Shown here: one piece after another, positions 24,494 to 32,387 of the stretch | Layout: every line of letters begins with the position of its first letter | Numbering within the stretch: the stretch's first letter is position 1 | Origin: Geomonas anaerohicana | Lineage (GTDB): Bacteria; Desulfobacterota; Desulfuromonadia; Geobacterales; Geobacteraceae | Direction of reading: 5' to 3' | Assembly (NCBI RefSeq): GCF_016458305.1 | Contig: NZ_JAEMHL010000017.1 | Coordinates: 1 to 55,085 of the forward strand | Length of the DNA: 55,085 bases | Position numbers and translations under genes: made by a program | The notes under the pieces: model-generated | What the model saw: the letters and a program-made list of their open reading frames with translations, nothing else | Database searches by the model: none | What the model was told of the DNA's origin: nothing

Positions 24494-25930
24494 CTATTCC
24501 TTGCGCAGTTCGATCCCCAGCTCGGTGATCTTCTTCCTCAGGGTGTTGCGGTTGATGCCCAGGATGTCTGCGGCGCGCACCTGGTTGCCGCGGGTCTTCT
24601 CCAGGACGAAACGGATCAGCGGACGCTCGACCTGCTCCAGCACCATGGCGTGCACGTCGCCGCTCTCCATCTTCTCCATGTTGGAGAAGCAGCCGCGCAG
24701 CTTCAGATCGACAATCCCTTCCAGCGACAGTTCCTCACCCTTCCCTTCGCTCGGGCGGCTCCGCAGACCAGGGAAATCGGAGGCGACCAGAAGCGGATCG
24801 GGCGAAAGGATCACCGCCCTCTTGATGGTGTTCTCCAGTTCACGGATGTTGCCGGGCCAGTTGTAGTTGGAGAGGAGCTTCACGGCGTCGGCGGAAGTCC
24901 GCTTTTGCGGCACTTCGAGCTCGGCGCAGATCTTGCCCAGGAAATACTGCACCAGCAGCGGGATGTCCTCCTTGCGGTCGCGCAGCGGCACCAACTGGAT
25001 CGGGATCACGTTGAGGCGGTAGTAGAGGTCCTCGCGGAACTGCTTGTTGCGGACGGACTCCTCCAGGTCCTGGTTGGTGGCTGCCACCACCCTGACGTCG
25101 ACGGGGATGCTCTGGTTGCCGCCGGTCCTGGTGATCTCGCGCTCCTGCAGCACCCTGAGGATCTTCGCCTGCAGGTCGATGGGCATGTCGCCGATCTCGT
25201 CCAGGAAGATGGTGCCGCCGTTGGCCTGCTCGAACTTACCCAGCTTCCTCTCGGTGGCGCCGGTGAAGGCGCCCTTCTCGAAGCCGAACAGCTCGCTCTC
25301 CAGGAGTTCCTTGGGAATGGCGGCGCAGTTGAGCGGGATGAACGGCTTGCCCAGACGCTTGGAGTTGTAGTGGATGGCGCGGGCGATCAACTCCTTGCCC
25401 GTGCCCGACTCACCCTGCACCAGGACGGTGACGTCAGAGGGGGCCACCTTGCCGATGGTTTTGTAGACCTCACGCATGGCGGGAGAGTTGCCGATGATGG
25501 TCTTCTCGAGCTGGTAGCGGTCCGCCAGTTCCTCTTTGAGCAGCGACACCTGCGAGGTCATCTCGCGCGCCCGGCTCACCTTCTCCACCACCGCGTCGAT
25601 GACGCCCAGGTCGAAAGGCTTGGTCAGGTAGTCGTAGGCGCCGCGCTTCATCGCCTCGACGGCGTTTTTCATGCTCGCCTCGGCGGTCATGATCACCACC
25701 ATCAGGTCGGCACGCTCCTCTTTGACCCGATCCAGCAGTTCCAGTCCGGTGACGCCGGGCATCTTGATGTCCAAAAGCGCCAGGTCGTAGACGTTCTCCT
25801 TGATGAGCTTGAGCGCCTCGTTGCCGTCCTTGGCCAACTCGACGTTGAATCCTTTTTTCTTGAGGGCCTTGGAAAGGACCCAGCGCATGCTCTCTTCGTC
25901 ATCCGCCACGAGAATGTTGTTGATTGACAT
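24494..25930 (-). CDS. NtrC-type sigma-54-dependent response regulator
   Basis: A 478-residue activator: receiver domain with D54 (LLDIKMPG), AAA+ domain with GESGTGKE (Walker A), ESELFGFEKGAFTGAT (the GAFTGA loop that touches sigma-54), and a C-terminal Fis-like HTH, AADILGINRNTLRKKI. The start ATG at 25930 has AGGAG before it. With ntrB upstream on the same strand it forms a kinase-regulator pair. In Geobacter sulfurreducens a similar pair (I recall GnfK/GnfM) controls nitrogen fixation genes; whether this is that pair is a guess. Confidence 0.92.
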   Translation of the reverse strand: MSINNILVADDEESMRWVLSKALKKKGFNVELAKDGNEALKLIKENVYDLALLDIKMPGVTGLELLDRVKEERADLMVVIMTAEASMKNAVEAMKRGAYDYLTKPFDLGVIDAVVEKVSRAREMTSQVSLLKEELADRYQLEKTIIGNSPAMREVYKTIGKVAPSDVTVLVQGESGTGKELIARAIHYNSKRLGKPFIPLNCAAIPKELLESELFGFEKGAFTGATERKLGKFEQANGGTIFLDEIGDMPIDLQAKILRVLQEREITRTGGNQSIPVDVRVVAATNQDLEESVRNKQFREDLYYRLNVIPIQLVPLRDRKEDIPLLVQYFLGKICAELEVPQKRTSADAVKLLSNYNWPGNIRELENTIKRAVILSPDPLLVASDFPGLRSRPSEGKGEELSLEGIVDLKLRGCFSNMEKMESGDVHAMVLEQVERPLIRFVLEKTRGNQVRAADILGINRNTLRKKITELGIELRKE

Positions 25931-25948
25931 AAATGCTCCTAAAAAACC

Positions 25949-26087
25949 GTTCAAGGTTCAACGTTCAACGTTCGATGCGGTCATCCGCCATTGGACTCTA
26001 CGCCTTGACTTGCCACGCTGCAGGTCAGGTCAGGATGACGGCGCCACATGAGCGGCGCGATCGAACCTTGAACGTAGAACGTTGAAC
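25949..26087. repeat. GTTCAACGTTC inverted-repeat element inside the ntrB-ntrC operon
   Basis: The left end has GTTCAAGGTTCAACGTTC then GATGCGG. The right end has its near-complement, with CGATCGAACC then GAACGTAGAACGTTGAAC. The ~140-base element looks like a small non-coding repeat with terminal inverted arms. It sits in the gap between the kinase stop and the regulator start. Confidence 0.75.
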
Positions 26088-26096
26088 AGCTGTAAG

Positions 26097-27182
26097 TTAT
26101 TGCACCAGCGGCAGCATGACGGTGAAGACGGTGCCACGGGAGGGGTTGGAATCGACGCGGATCATGCCGCGATGCTCGGACACGATCTTCTGGCAGATGG
26201 CCAGCCCCAGCCCCGTGCCCTGGGACTTGGTGGTGAAAAACGGGGTGAACATGTTCTCCAACACGTCCTCCGGGATACCGGGACCATTGTCGGAGATGTC
26301 GATGGCGACCATGCGGGCACGCCGCTCACCCTTTTGCGTCATAGCGTAATCGGCCAGCACCCGGCTGGTCACCTTGACCACACCGCCGGTCCCGACTGCC
26401 TCCATGGCGTTCTTGATCAGGTTCAGGAACAGCTGGGTCAAGAGCGCCTCGTCGGCGAGTATCGGGGGGATGCTGGGGTCGAAGTACTGCTGCAGGTAGA
26501 CCTCTTTCCCCTCGCAGGCGTTCTTCTGCAACAGGACGATGTCGGAGAGGACCCGGTGCAGGTTCACCTTGCCAAGCTTTAGGCGCCCCGGCGAGGCGAG
26601 CCCCAGGAGCTCCTCGACGATGACGTTGACCCGCTGCACTTCCTTCAGCATGACCCGCACGTATTCCCGAAGATCCTCGTTGTCGGGAAACTCCATCTCC
26701 AGCAGCTGTGCCGCTCCCTTGATGCCGCCCAACGGGTTCTTGATCTCGTGGGCGAGGCCTGCGGCGAGCGCCCCCAACGAGGAAAGGCGGTCCGCCTGGC
26801 GCACAGCGCTCTCGAGCTCACGCACGTTGGTGAGATCACGCAGCAGTACGATGGTGCCGATGCGCTCGCCGCTCGAACTCAAAAGGGGCGAGGTGCTGGT
26901 CCCCACCGGGGTGATGCGGCTCCCCCGCTTGAGCACGATATTCTCGTGGTCGGAGACCGACATCCCGGTGCTGACGGTCTTCGCCACCAGCTCGTTCAGG
27001 GCACGGTCGTCCTTGAAGATCTCGCTGAAAAGATGCCCCAGCGCCTGACGCCTCGACACGCCGGCCAGCTCTTCGGCTGCCGGGTTCACCAGCGTCACGG
27101 CTCCGGTGTTGTCCAGCACGATGACGCCGTCACCCACGCTGTCGACCACGTTCGCGTAATAATTCTCCAGGCGGTCAGCCAT
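26097..27182 (-). CDS. NtrB-type PAS sensor histidine kinase
   Basis: A 361-residue soluble kinase with no membrane helix. Residues 1-120 form a PAS domain (VVDSVGDGVIVLDNTGAVTLVNPAAEEL). H145 sits in GLAHEIKNPLGG (HisKA). The ATPase domain has LIKNAMEAV, DNGPGIPEDV and GTGLGLAI. The layout matches NtrB, the partner of NtrC. The ATG overlaps the dusB stop (AATGGCTGA) and has GGAGGAG upstream, so it is translationally coupled to dusB. Confidence 0.9.
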   Translation of the reverse strand: MADRLENYYANVVDSVGDGVIVLDNTGAVTLVNPAAEELAGVSRRQALGHLFSEIFKDDRALNELVAKTVSTGMSVSDHENIVLKRGSRITPVGTSTSPLLSSSGERIGTIVLLRDLTNVRELESAVRQADRLSSLGALAAGLAHEIKNPLGGIKGAAQLLEMEFPDNEDLREYVRVMLKEVQRVNVIVEELLGLASPGRLKLGKVNLHRVLSDIVLLQKNACEGKEVYLQQYFDPSIPPILADEALLTQLFLNLIKNAMEAVGTGGVVKVTSRVLADYAMTQKGERRARMVAIDISDNGPGIPEDVLENMFTPFFTTKSQGTGLGLAICQKIVSEHRGMIRVDSNPSRGTVFTVMLPLVQ

Positions 27183-28140
27183 TAAAGAACTCCTCCATTG
27201 CCCCGACCAGCTCGGCAGCGTGTTCGATCCGGTTCACCGCGGCCCGAAACTGCGCCGCTCCCGGAAGCCCCTTGGAGTACCAGGCAAGATGCTTGCGCAT
27301 CTCCATCAGGGCCACTCTGCCCCCCTCGAACTCGCTGAAGAGCTCGAAGTGCCTGCGGGCAACCGCAAGCCGTTCCGCCACCGTCGGCGCTGCCGGGACC
27401 TCGCCCGCCATAAGGGCGAGCGCCTCCCGGAACAGCCAGGGATTCCCCATCGCGCCGCGGGCCACCATCACCGCGTCACAGCCGGTTTCGCGGAACATGC
27501 GGACGACGTCGTCCGCCGTGAAGAGGTCACCGCTGCCGATCACCGGGATCTTGAGCGCGCTCTTCAACTCAGCCAGCTTGGACCAGTTCGCTTTCCCCTC
27601 GAACATCTGGGCCCGGCTCCTGGGGTGCAGCGTTATTGCGTCGCATCCTTCTTCCTGCGCGATCCGCCCCACCTCGAGGAAGGTGTCGTCGCCGCAGACC
27701 CAGCCGGTGCGGATCTTGACGGTGAAGGGAAGCGCGGTCGCCTTGCGCACGCAGCGGATGATGCGCGCCACCTTGGCCGGCTCCTTCATCAGCGCGCTGC
27801 CGGCCCCGGTGCCGACCACCTTTTTCACCGGGCAGCCCATGTTGATGTCGATCAGTTCGCCGTATCCCTCGACCAGCCGCGCCGCCTCGGCCAGCATCTC
27901 CGGCTCGTCCCCGAAAAGCTGCATGCCGATGGGACGATCCTCCGGGGTGGTCTTCAGGAGATCGAAACTCTTGCGTCCCTCCCTGGTCAGGCCGTTGACG
28001 CTCACCATCTCGGTGAAGGTGAGCGAGGCCCCGCCGTCGCGGGCGATGATGCGCATGGGGAGGTTGGTGATGCCGGCCATGGGGGCCAGAAATACCCGAT
28101 TCTTCAAGGTAAGGGAGCCGATGGCCACCGTCTTTTGCAT
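27175..28140 (-). CDS. dusB: tRNA dihydrouridine synthase DusB
   Basis: An FMN enzyme of 321 residues that reduces uridines in the tRNA D-loop. It has FLAPMAGITNLPMRIIARDGG, MGCPVKKVVGTGAGSALM with the catalytic cysteine, TVKIRTGW, ITLHPRSRAQMFEGKANW, and IPVIGSGDLFTADD. The start ATG (28140) is chosen by fit to the family; the frame is open 15 codons earlier. It heads the dusB-ntrB-ntrC operon. In enterobacteria dusB heads the fis operon, so linkage to a Fis-domain regulator is a known theme. Confidence 0.92.
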   Translation of the reverse strand: MQKTVAIGSLTLKNRVFLAPMAGITNLPMRIIARDGGASLTFTEMVSVNGLTREGRKSFDLLKTTPEDRPIGMQLFGDEPEMLAEAARLVEGYGELIDINMGCPVKKVVGTGAGSALMKEPAKVARIIRCVRKATALPFTVKIRTGWVCGDDTFLEVGRIAQEEGCDAITLHPRSRAQMFEGKANWSKLAELKSALKIPVIGSGDLFTADDVVRMFRETGCDAVMVARGAMGNPWLFREALALMAGEVPAAPTVAERLAVARRHFELFSEFEGGRVALMEMRKHLAWYSKGLPGAAQFRAAVNRIEHAAELVGAMEEFFNG

Positions 28141-28175
28141 ATGTGATGACTTCCTTATCTGCCTAAAAAATGTGC

Positions 28176-28204
28176 ATACTAACAACTAAGAATTTAAAAC
28201 GCAA
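28176..28204 (-). promoter_or_regulatory. Predicted promoter of dusB-ntrB-ntrC
   Basis: On the minus strand TTGCGT (28199-28204) and TAGTAT (28176-28181) are 17 bases apart in an AT-rich stretch, about 30 bases before the dusB start. Confidence 0.5.
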
Positions 28205-28287
28205 GGGTTTTTTGTGGCGGGCGTATACGGAAAAGGAGGGTGTCGGAAGGGACAAAACGAAATGGTGGATGCTGTTCAGAACCAGGC

Positions 28288-28374
28288 TCTTCCCCCTGGA
28301 GGGGGGAGGTCGGGAGGGGGGGCAGCGTTGGCGGGCTTCCCCCTCCCCTGCCCTCCCCCTCCGGGGGAGGGAGA
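28288..28374. repeat. CTCCCC/GGGGAG repeat, paired opposite copies
   Basis: One unit near 28290-28320 and an inverted one near 28338-28374 (CCCTCCCCCTCCGGGGGAGGG) lie between the dusB promoter and the sirtuin stop. Same family and same paired form as 21550-21642. Confidence 0.7.
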
Positions 28375-28391
28375 GTATGGAAGCGAGAGGT

Positions 28392-29237
28392 CTACGCCTC
28401 GGTGAGCCGCAGCATCCGTTCTATGCCGCTCAGCCCCTCCAGGGCGCCGCAGGGAAGGGAGAGGTGCGGGGCGCGGATCTGCGGCTCGCGCGGGTTGATG
28501 CGGATGACGCGCGCGCCGGAGAGGGCGCCGATGCGCTCGCTGGCGGCGCGCACGGTCGGAATGGCCGTACCGGCCCCCATCTCGACCACGACGATGCGTC
28601 TGCCGGACTGGCGGGACAGGAACTGCCGGAAGCGCTCCTGCTGCCTTGCGGTGCGCTCGCCGATCCAGGCGTAGTCCCCGAACATGAGGATGTTGGGACG
28701 CGCCGCCCTACCACAGCGGGAACAAAGCGGGACGTGGTCGGCGCGCATGGTGTCCTCGTCGATGCGAAACTGTTCACGGTTGTCCCAAATCCGGTCGCAG
28801 CAGGGGCCGGTGCACTGCAGGTGGTGGATGGAGCCGTGGAACTCGAGGACGCCCTGCTCCGCAAAACCTGCTTTCTGGAACTGCCCGTCCACGTTGGAGG
28901 TGGCCACGAACGTATCGAGACCAAAGCGGGCGGCCCAGTCGAGCAGGAGGCCGAAGCCGGGATGGGGAACGGTGGCGCGGTAGAGGTTGGTACGGTGGCC
29001 GTAAAAGCCCCAGCCGAAGGCGGGATCGTGCTCGAAATGTTCAGGGTTGGCGGCGTCGACGAAGCTGATGCCGAGACGCTGATAGAGGGGGTAGGCGCGC
29101 CAGAAGCCGGTGTCGCCGCGGAAATCGGGGAGGCCGGAGTCGACCCCCATGCCGGCGCCGGCGGTAACCACCAGCGCCTGCGCGCCCGCGACCGCCTCGG
29201 CCGCGGCCCTGAAAACCGGGGCGAGATCGGCCGCCAC
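28392..29237 (-). CDS. SIR2-family NAD-dependent protein (sirtuin-like)
   Basis: A 281-residue protein with the NAD-binding GAGMGVDSGLPDFRG near residue 27, then TSNVDGQFQKAG, FHGSIHHLQC with the catalytic His, and two cysteine groups (CTGPCC and CSRCG) for zinc. The usual sirtuin signature TQNIDGLHxxAG is altered here (Gln to Ser, Leu-His to Gln-Phe), so it belongs to a side branch and may not be a standard deacetylase. The start is GTG two bases after the ybaK stop, giving tight coupling. Its last codons lie by the repeat at 28288-28374. Confidence 0.85.
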   Translation of the reverse strand: MAADLAPVFRAAAEAVAGAQALVVTAGAGMGVDSGLPDFRGDTGFWRAYPLYQRLGISFVDAANPEHFEHDPAFGWGFYGHRTNLYRATVPHPGFGLLLDWAARFGLDTFVATSNVDGQFQKAGFAEQGVLEFHGSIHHLQCTGPCCDRIWDNREQFRIDEDTMRADHVPLCSRCGRAARPNILMFGDYAWIGERTARQQERFRQFLSRQSGRRIVVVEMGAGTAIPTVRAASERIGALSGARVIRINPREPQIRAPHLSLPCGALEGLSGIERMLRLTEA

Positions 29238-29239
29238 GC

Positions 29240-29722
29240 CTAGATCCCCACCTTGACAGGGATCGGCTTCAGCACCCGTTGCAGCTCGGAGGGAGGCAGC
29301 GAGACCAGGAAGCCGCGGCTGCCGCCGTTGATGTAGATGAGCGGCAGTGCCAGGATGCTCTCCTCGATGTAGACCGGCATCTGTTTCCTGGTGCCGAAGG
29401 GGGAGGTCCCCCCCACCATGTAGCCAGAGTGCCGGTTGGCGGTGTCGGGGGTGCAGGGGGCGACGCTCTTGACGCCGATGGCGCGCGCCAACTCCTTGGT
29501 GGAAACCTGGAGGTCACCGTGCATCAGCACCACCAGCGGCGCGCGGGTGTCGTCCTCCATGATCAGGGTCTTGATGACGCTGTGCTCGTCGACGCCCAAC
29601 TCCCGTGCCGAAACGGCGGTGCCGCCCTTCTCCTCGTAGTGGTAGGGGTGCTCGCCGAAGGTAACTCCCGCCTGCCGCAGTACCCGGATGGCAGCCGTGA
29701 CCGGCGATTTCACCTTGGCCAT
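29240..29722 (-). CDS. ybaK: YbaK/EbsC-type Cys-tRNA(Pro) deacylase
   Basis: A 160-residue editing enzyme that hydrolyses Cys wrongly loaded on tRNA-Pro. It shows the N-terminal SPVTAAIRVLRQAGVTFGEHPY, the catalytic-region lysine in HSVIKTLIMEDD, VSTKELARAIGVKSV, VGGTSPFGTRKQMPVYIEESI and the end INGGSRGFLVSLPP. The start ATG at 29722 has AAGGAG upstream and fits the family. It diverges from the receiver gene and is followed by the sirtuin gene two bases downstream. Confidence 0.92.
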   Translation of the reverse strand: MAKVKSPVTAAIRVLRQAGVTFGEHPYHYEEKGGTAVSARELGVDEHSVIKTLIMEDDTRAPLVVLMHGDLQVSTKELARAIGVKSVAPCTPDTANRHSGYMVGGTSPFGTRKQMPVYIEESILALPLIYINGGSRGFLVSLPPSELQRVLKPIPVKVGI

Positions 29723-29768
29723 TGCAGTTCTCCTTGAACGCATTTGATTTCGTTAGTAAAAAAGTCAC

Positions 29769-29797
29769 TTGCCAGGCACGGACATACCGGCTATAGA
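29769..29797 (+). promoter_or_regulatory. Predicted promoter of the receiver-YkgJ unit
   Basis: TTGCCA (29769-29774) and TATAGA (29792-29797) are 17 bases apart, about 46 bases upstream of the receiver gene start. Confidence 0.6.
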
Positions 29798-29849
29798 TTA
29801 ATAGCACGTCTTCTGCAGCTTAACAACCGTGTAACTAGGGTAACTTGTT

Positions 29850-30260
29850 ATGGGAAATGAGAACCAAAGGCCGGCCAAAGTTCTGGTGATGGATGACGAC
29901 GAGATGGTCCGGTTTGTAGCGGGCGAGACCTTGAAGCGCTACGGTTTCGAGGTCGACTTCGCCAACGACGGCGCCCAGGCCGTGGAGATCTACCGCGAGC
30001 GGTACCAGGCCGGCGACGCCTTCGCCGCCGTCATCCTGGACCTGAACATCCCCGGGGGCATGGGAGGGCAGGAGGCTATGAAGCGCCTGCTCGAGATAGA
30101 CCCAGCCGCCAAGGGGTACGTGTCCAGCGGCCGCACCGACGACCCGGTCATGATCAATTACCGGAACTTCGGCTTCAGCGGCACCATCGAGAAACCCTAT
30201 TTCTACCTGAACAAGCAACTCATGGAAGAGTTCAGCAAGACCCTGCGCGGCACAGAGTAA
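29850..30260 (+). CDS. Single-domain response regulator
   Basis: A 136-residue receiver domain with no output domain. It has the acidic cluster DDD at 15-17, phosphate acceptor D64 (VILDLNIPGG), Ser in YVSSGRT where Thr or Ser is usual, and the conserved Lys in TIEKPY. Such stand-alone receivers act through protein contacts, for example with kinases or motors. No kinase is adjacent. It is followed two bases later by the cysteine-cluster gene, so the two are likely made together. Confidence 0.88.
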   Translation: MGNENQRPAKVLVMDDDEMVRFVAGETLKRYGFEVDFANDGAQAVEIYRERYQAGDAFAAVILDLNIPGGMGGQEAMKRLLEIDPAAKGYVSSGRTDDPVMINYRNFGFSGTIEKPYFYLNKQLMEEFSKTLRGTE

Positions 30261-30262
30261 GC

Positions 30263-30775
30263 ATGACCGGATTGGAAAATTACCTCGCCCTTTTGGAGCG
30301 CATCGACGAGATCTGCCGGCGCACCTCGGAAACCTTCAGCGACCACATCACCTGCCATGCAGGCTGTGACGCCTGCTGCCGCCATCTATCCATCTTCGCC
30401 GTAGAAGCCGCCGCCCTCAAAAAAGCGCTCGCAGAGCTCCCGGCCGACCAGGCCGAGCTGGTGCGCGCCAAGGCGCGTGAGGCGCATGAGGGCTCCCCCT
30501 GTCCGCTGCTTCACGACGGGCTCTGCCTGCTCTACCAGGCCCGCCCCATCATCTGCCGCACCCATGGGCTGCCGCTATTGCTTTTGCGCGAGGGGGAACG
30601 CACCATCGACTTCTGCCCGGAAAACTTCCAGGGGCTTCCCAGCATCCCCGGCAGCGCCGTCATCGACCTAGAGCGGCTGAACATGATGCTCGCCACCATC
30701 AACGCGCTGTACCTGCAGTCCTTCCCGGGACCGGAGCGGCTCACCATAGCCCAGGCACTCACTCTCACCGATTGA
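30263..30775 (+). CDS. YkgJ-type cysteine-cluster protein
   Basis: A 170-residue protein with CHAGCDACCRH near residues 31-41, then CPLLHDGLCLLYQARPIICRTHG and FCPENF; these are the spaced cysteines of the CxxxCxxCC family that binds zinc or an Fe-S cluster. The role is unknown in general. The ATG lies two bases after the receiver stop with only a weak ribosome site, consistent with coupling to it. The next promoter overlaps its stop codon. Confidence 0.82.
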   Translation: MTGLENYLALLERIDEICRRTSETFSDHITCHAGCDACCRHLSIFAVEAAALKKALAELPADQAELVRAKAREAHEGSPCPLLHDGLCLLYQARPIICRTHGLPLLLLREGERTIDFCPENFQGLPSIPGSAVIDLERLNMMLATINALYLQSFPGPERLTIAQALTLTD

Positions 30776-30801
30776 CATTTCCCCCGACTTCAGGGTATAT
30801 G
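30772..30801 (+). promoter_or_regulatory. Predicted promoter of the TSCPD gene
   Basis: Consensus TTGACA (30772-30777, overlapping the upstream stop) and TATATG (30796-30801) are 18 bases apart. The leader to the next start would be about 95 bases. Confidence 0.5.
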
Positions 30802-30904
30802 GCCCGGTGCGAAAAATTCGCAGCCGCTGTCGTACGTGAGCCGGAAGCTGGCGCAGGGGATTTGTGCGCATATACTTTACTGCTGGAAAAGGAGAGGCAA
30901 CACG

Positions 30905-31162
30905 ATGAAGGTAAGCTACAACACATCCGGGAGCTGCGCCTCCCGCATCGAGATAGAGATCGAGGACGGCGTCATCGTCGCCACCAAGTTCGTGGACGGC
31001 TGTGCCGGCAACACCCAGGCGGTGGCGGCCCTGGTGCGCGGCATGGAGGTCGGCGAAGCCATCAGGCGCCTGAAGGGGATCGCCTGCCAGGGCGACACCT
31101 CCTGCCCCGACCAACTGGCCAGAGCCCTGGAGCAGTCGCAATGCACCACCAGACCTTCCTAG
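30905..31162 (+). CDS. TSCPD-domain protein (TIGR03905-like)
   Basis: An 85-residue protein with CASRIEIEIEDGVIVATKFVDGCAGNTQAV and KGIACQGDTSCPDQLARAL. The TSCPD motif names the domain, also seen at the C-terminus of some ribonucleotide reductases, where it is thought to bind metal. As a stand-alone protein its function is unknown. The start ATG follows AAGGAGAGG. The 3' end is 11 bases before the next small gene. Confidence 0.85.
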   Translation: MKVSYNTSGSCASRIEIEIEDGVIVATKFVDGCAGNTQAVAALVRGMEVGEAIRRLKGIACQGDTSCPDQLARALEQSQCTTRPS

Positions 31163-31173
31163 ACGGAGGCATT

Positions 31174-31404
31174 ATGGAAATCTTCGGCGGGTTCATGATG
31201 ATGATGAGCATCATCGGCTTCTTCCTGGTCGTGATCTGGTTCATCCTTCCCTTCGTTATCTTCAACATCAAGGGGCGCGTGGACCGCTCCGCAGCGATGC
31301 TGGAGGAGATGGACCAGCGCCTGAAGAACATGGAGCGCCTGCTCCAGGAGCGCCCGTTGTCGCCTCCCGAGGAGCCTTCCCGTCCGCTCGACCCTTCGGA
31401 GTAG
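31174..31404 (+). CDS. Small membrane protein, one helix plus cytoplasmic coil
   Basis: A 76-residue protein. Residues 4 to about 28 form a hydrophobic, Met- and Ile-rich membrane span. The rest is charged, with a short coiled coil (AAMLEEMDQRLKNMERLLQE) and a proline-rich end. I do not recognise a family. GGAGG stands ahead of the ATG, and spacing to the TSCPD gene suggests co-expression. Confidence 0.7.
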   Translation: MEIFGGFMMMMSIIGFFLVVIWFILPFVIFNIKGRVDRSAAMLEEMDQRLKNMERLLQERPLSPPEEPSRPLDPSE

Positions 31405-31429
31405 CCCGTCGGCTTCGGGCCCCAGCTCT

Positions 31430-31468
31430 TTGCATCCCCCCCTCCCCCGTCCTTCTCGGGGGAGGGTT
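31430..31468. repeat. CTCCCCCG/CGGGGGAG repeat copy
   Basis: CCCTCCCCCGTCC faces CGGGGGAGGG and ends in TTTT, so it may also end the upstream transcript. Confidence 0.6.
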
Positions 31469-31507
31469 TTCCTACCTCCTCCCCGCCTTAAAAAGCTGTC
31501 ATATCCC

Positions 31508-31536
31508 TTGCCAACCCCCGCTTTTTTCATTATTAT
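31508..31536 (+). promoter_or_regulatory. Predicted promoter of the fabI-hflX operon
   Basis: TTGCCA (31508-31513) and TATTAT (31531-31536) are 17 bases apart, each one mismatch from consensus. Confidence 0.65.
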
Positions 31537-31604
31537 GTGCCGCTACGTGTCTGCCGGCAGAGTAAAGACGATTAATCTGCCGCAGCCGACGCCAAGGAGA
31601 GTTC

Positions 31605-32375
31605 ATGGGTTTACTGGAAGGTAAAAAAGCACTTATTTTCGGAGTTGCTAACGATAAAAGCATCGCCTGGGCCACGGCCGAGGCGTTTCATCGCGAGGGG
31701 GCCGAAGTGGCCCTCGCCTACGCCGGCGAGGCGGTCGCCAAGAGGGTGATGCCGCTGGCCGAGAGCATCGGCTGCAACCTGGTGCTCCCCTGCGACGTGA
31801 GAAGCGACGAGGAGATCGCGCGCCTGTTCTCGGACGTGCGCGAGGCGTGGGGCGGCCTGGACATCCTGGTGCACTCGGTCGCCTTCGCCAACAAGGAGGA
31901 GTTGAAGGGCTCCTTCCTGAACACCACCCGCGAGGGGTTTGCCACCGCACTGGACATCAGCGCCTACTCGCTGATCGCCATGGCGCGGGAGGCCGCGCCG
32001 CTCATGCAGGGGCGCGACGGCAGCGTGATCGCCATGACCTACTACGGCGCCCAGAAAGTGTTCCCGAGCTACAACGTCATGGGGGTGGCCAAGGCGGCGC
32101 TGGAGGCAAGCGTGCGCTACCTGGCCGAGGCGATGGGACCGGAGGGGACCCGGGTCAACGCCATCTCGGCGGGACCGCTGCGGACCCTTGCTTCCGCCGG
32201 TATCGGCGGCTTCGGCCAGATCGCCGGTCACGTCGCCGACAAGGCGCCGCTTAGGCGCAACATCTCGCAGGAGGAGGTCGGTAACGCCGCCCTCTACCTC
32301 GCCAGCCCTCTTGCCAGCGGCGTCACCGGCGAGATCCACTTCGTGGACTGCGGCTACAACATCATCGGGCTGTAG
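31605..32375 (+). CDS. fabI: Enoyl-ACP reductase FabI
   Basis: The NADH-dependent enzyme of the last step of each fatty-acid elongation round. The 256-residue protein has the variant Rossmann loop GVANDKSIAWA, HSVAFANKEELKG, and the catalytic Tyr156 and Lys163 in SYNVMGVAKAALE, the same numbering as in E. coli. Position 93 is Ala, as in several FabI proteins. The start ATG follows AAGGAG. It heads a four-gene run with hflX, a TRIC-type channel and a Nudix gene. Confidence 0.95.
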   Translation: MGLLEGKKALIFGVANDKSIAWATAEAFHREGAEVALAYAGEAVAKRVMPLAESIGCNLVLPCDVRSDEEIARLFSDVREAWGGLDILVHSVAFANKEELKGSFLNTTREGFATALDISAYSLIAMAREAAPLMQGRDGSVIAMTYYGAQKVFPSYNVMGVAKAALEASVRYLAEAMGPEGTRVNAISAGPLRTLASAGIGGFGQIAGHVADKAPLRRNISQEEVGNAALYLASPLASGVTGEIHFVDCGYNIIGL

Positions 32376-32387
32376 CGGAGGCGCGCC

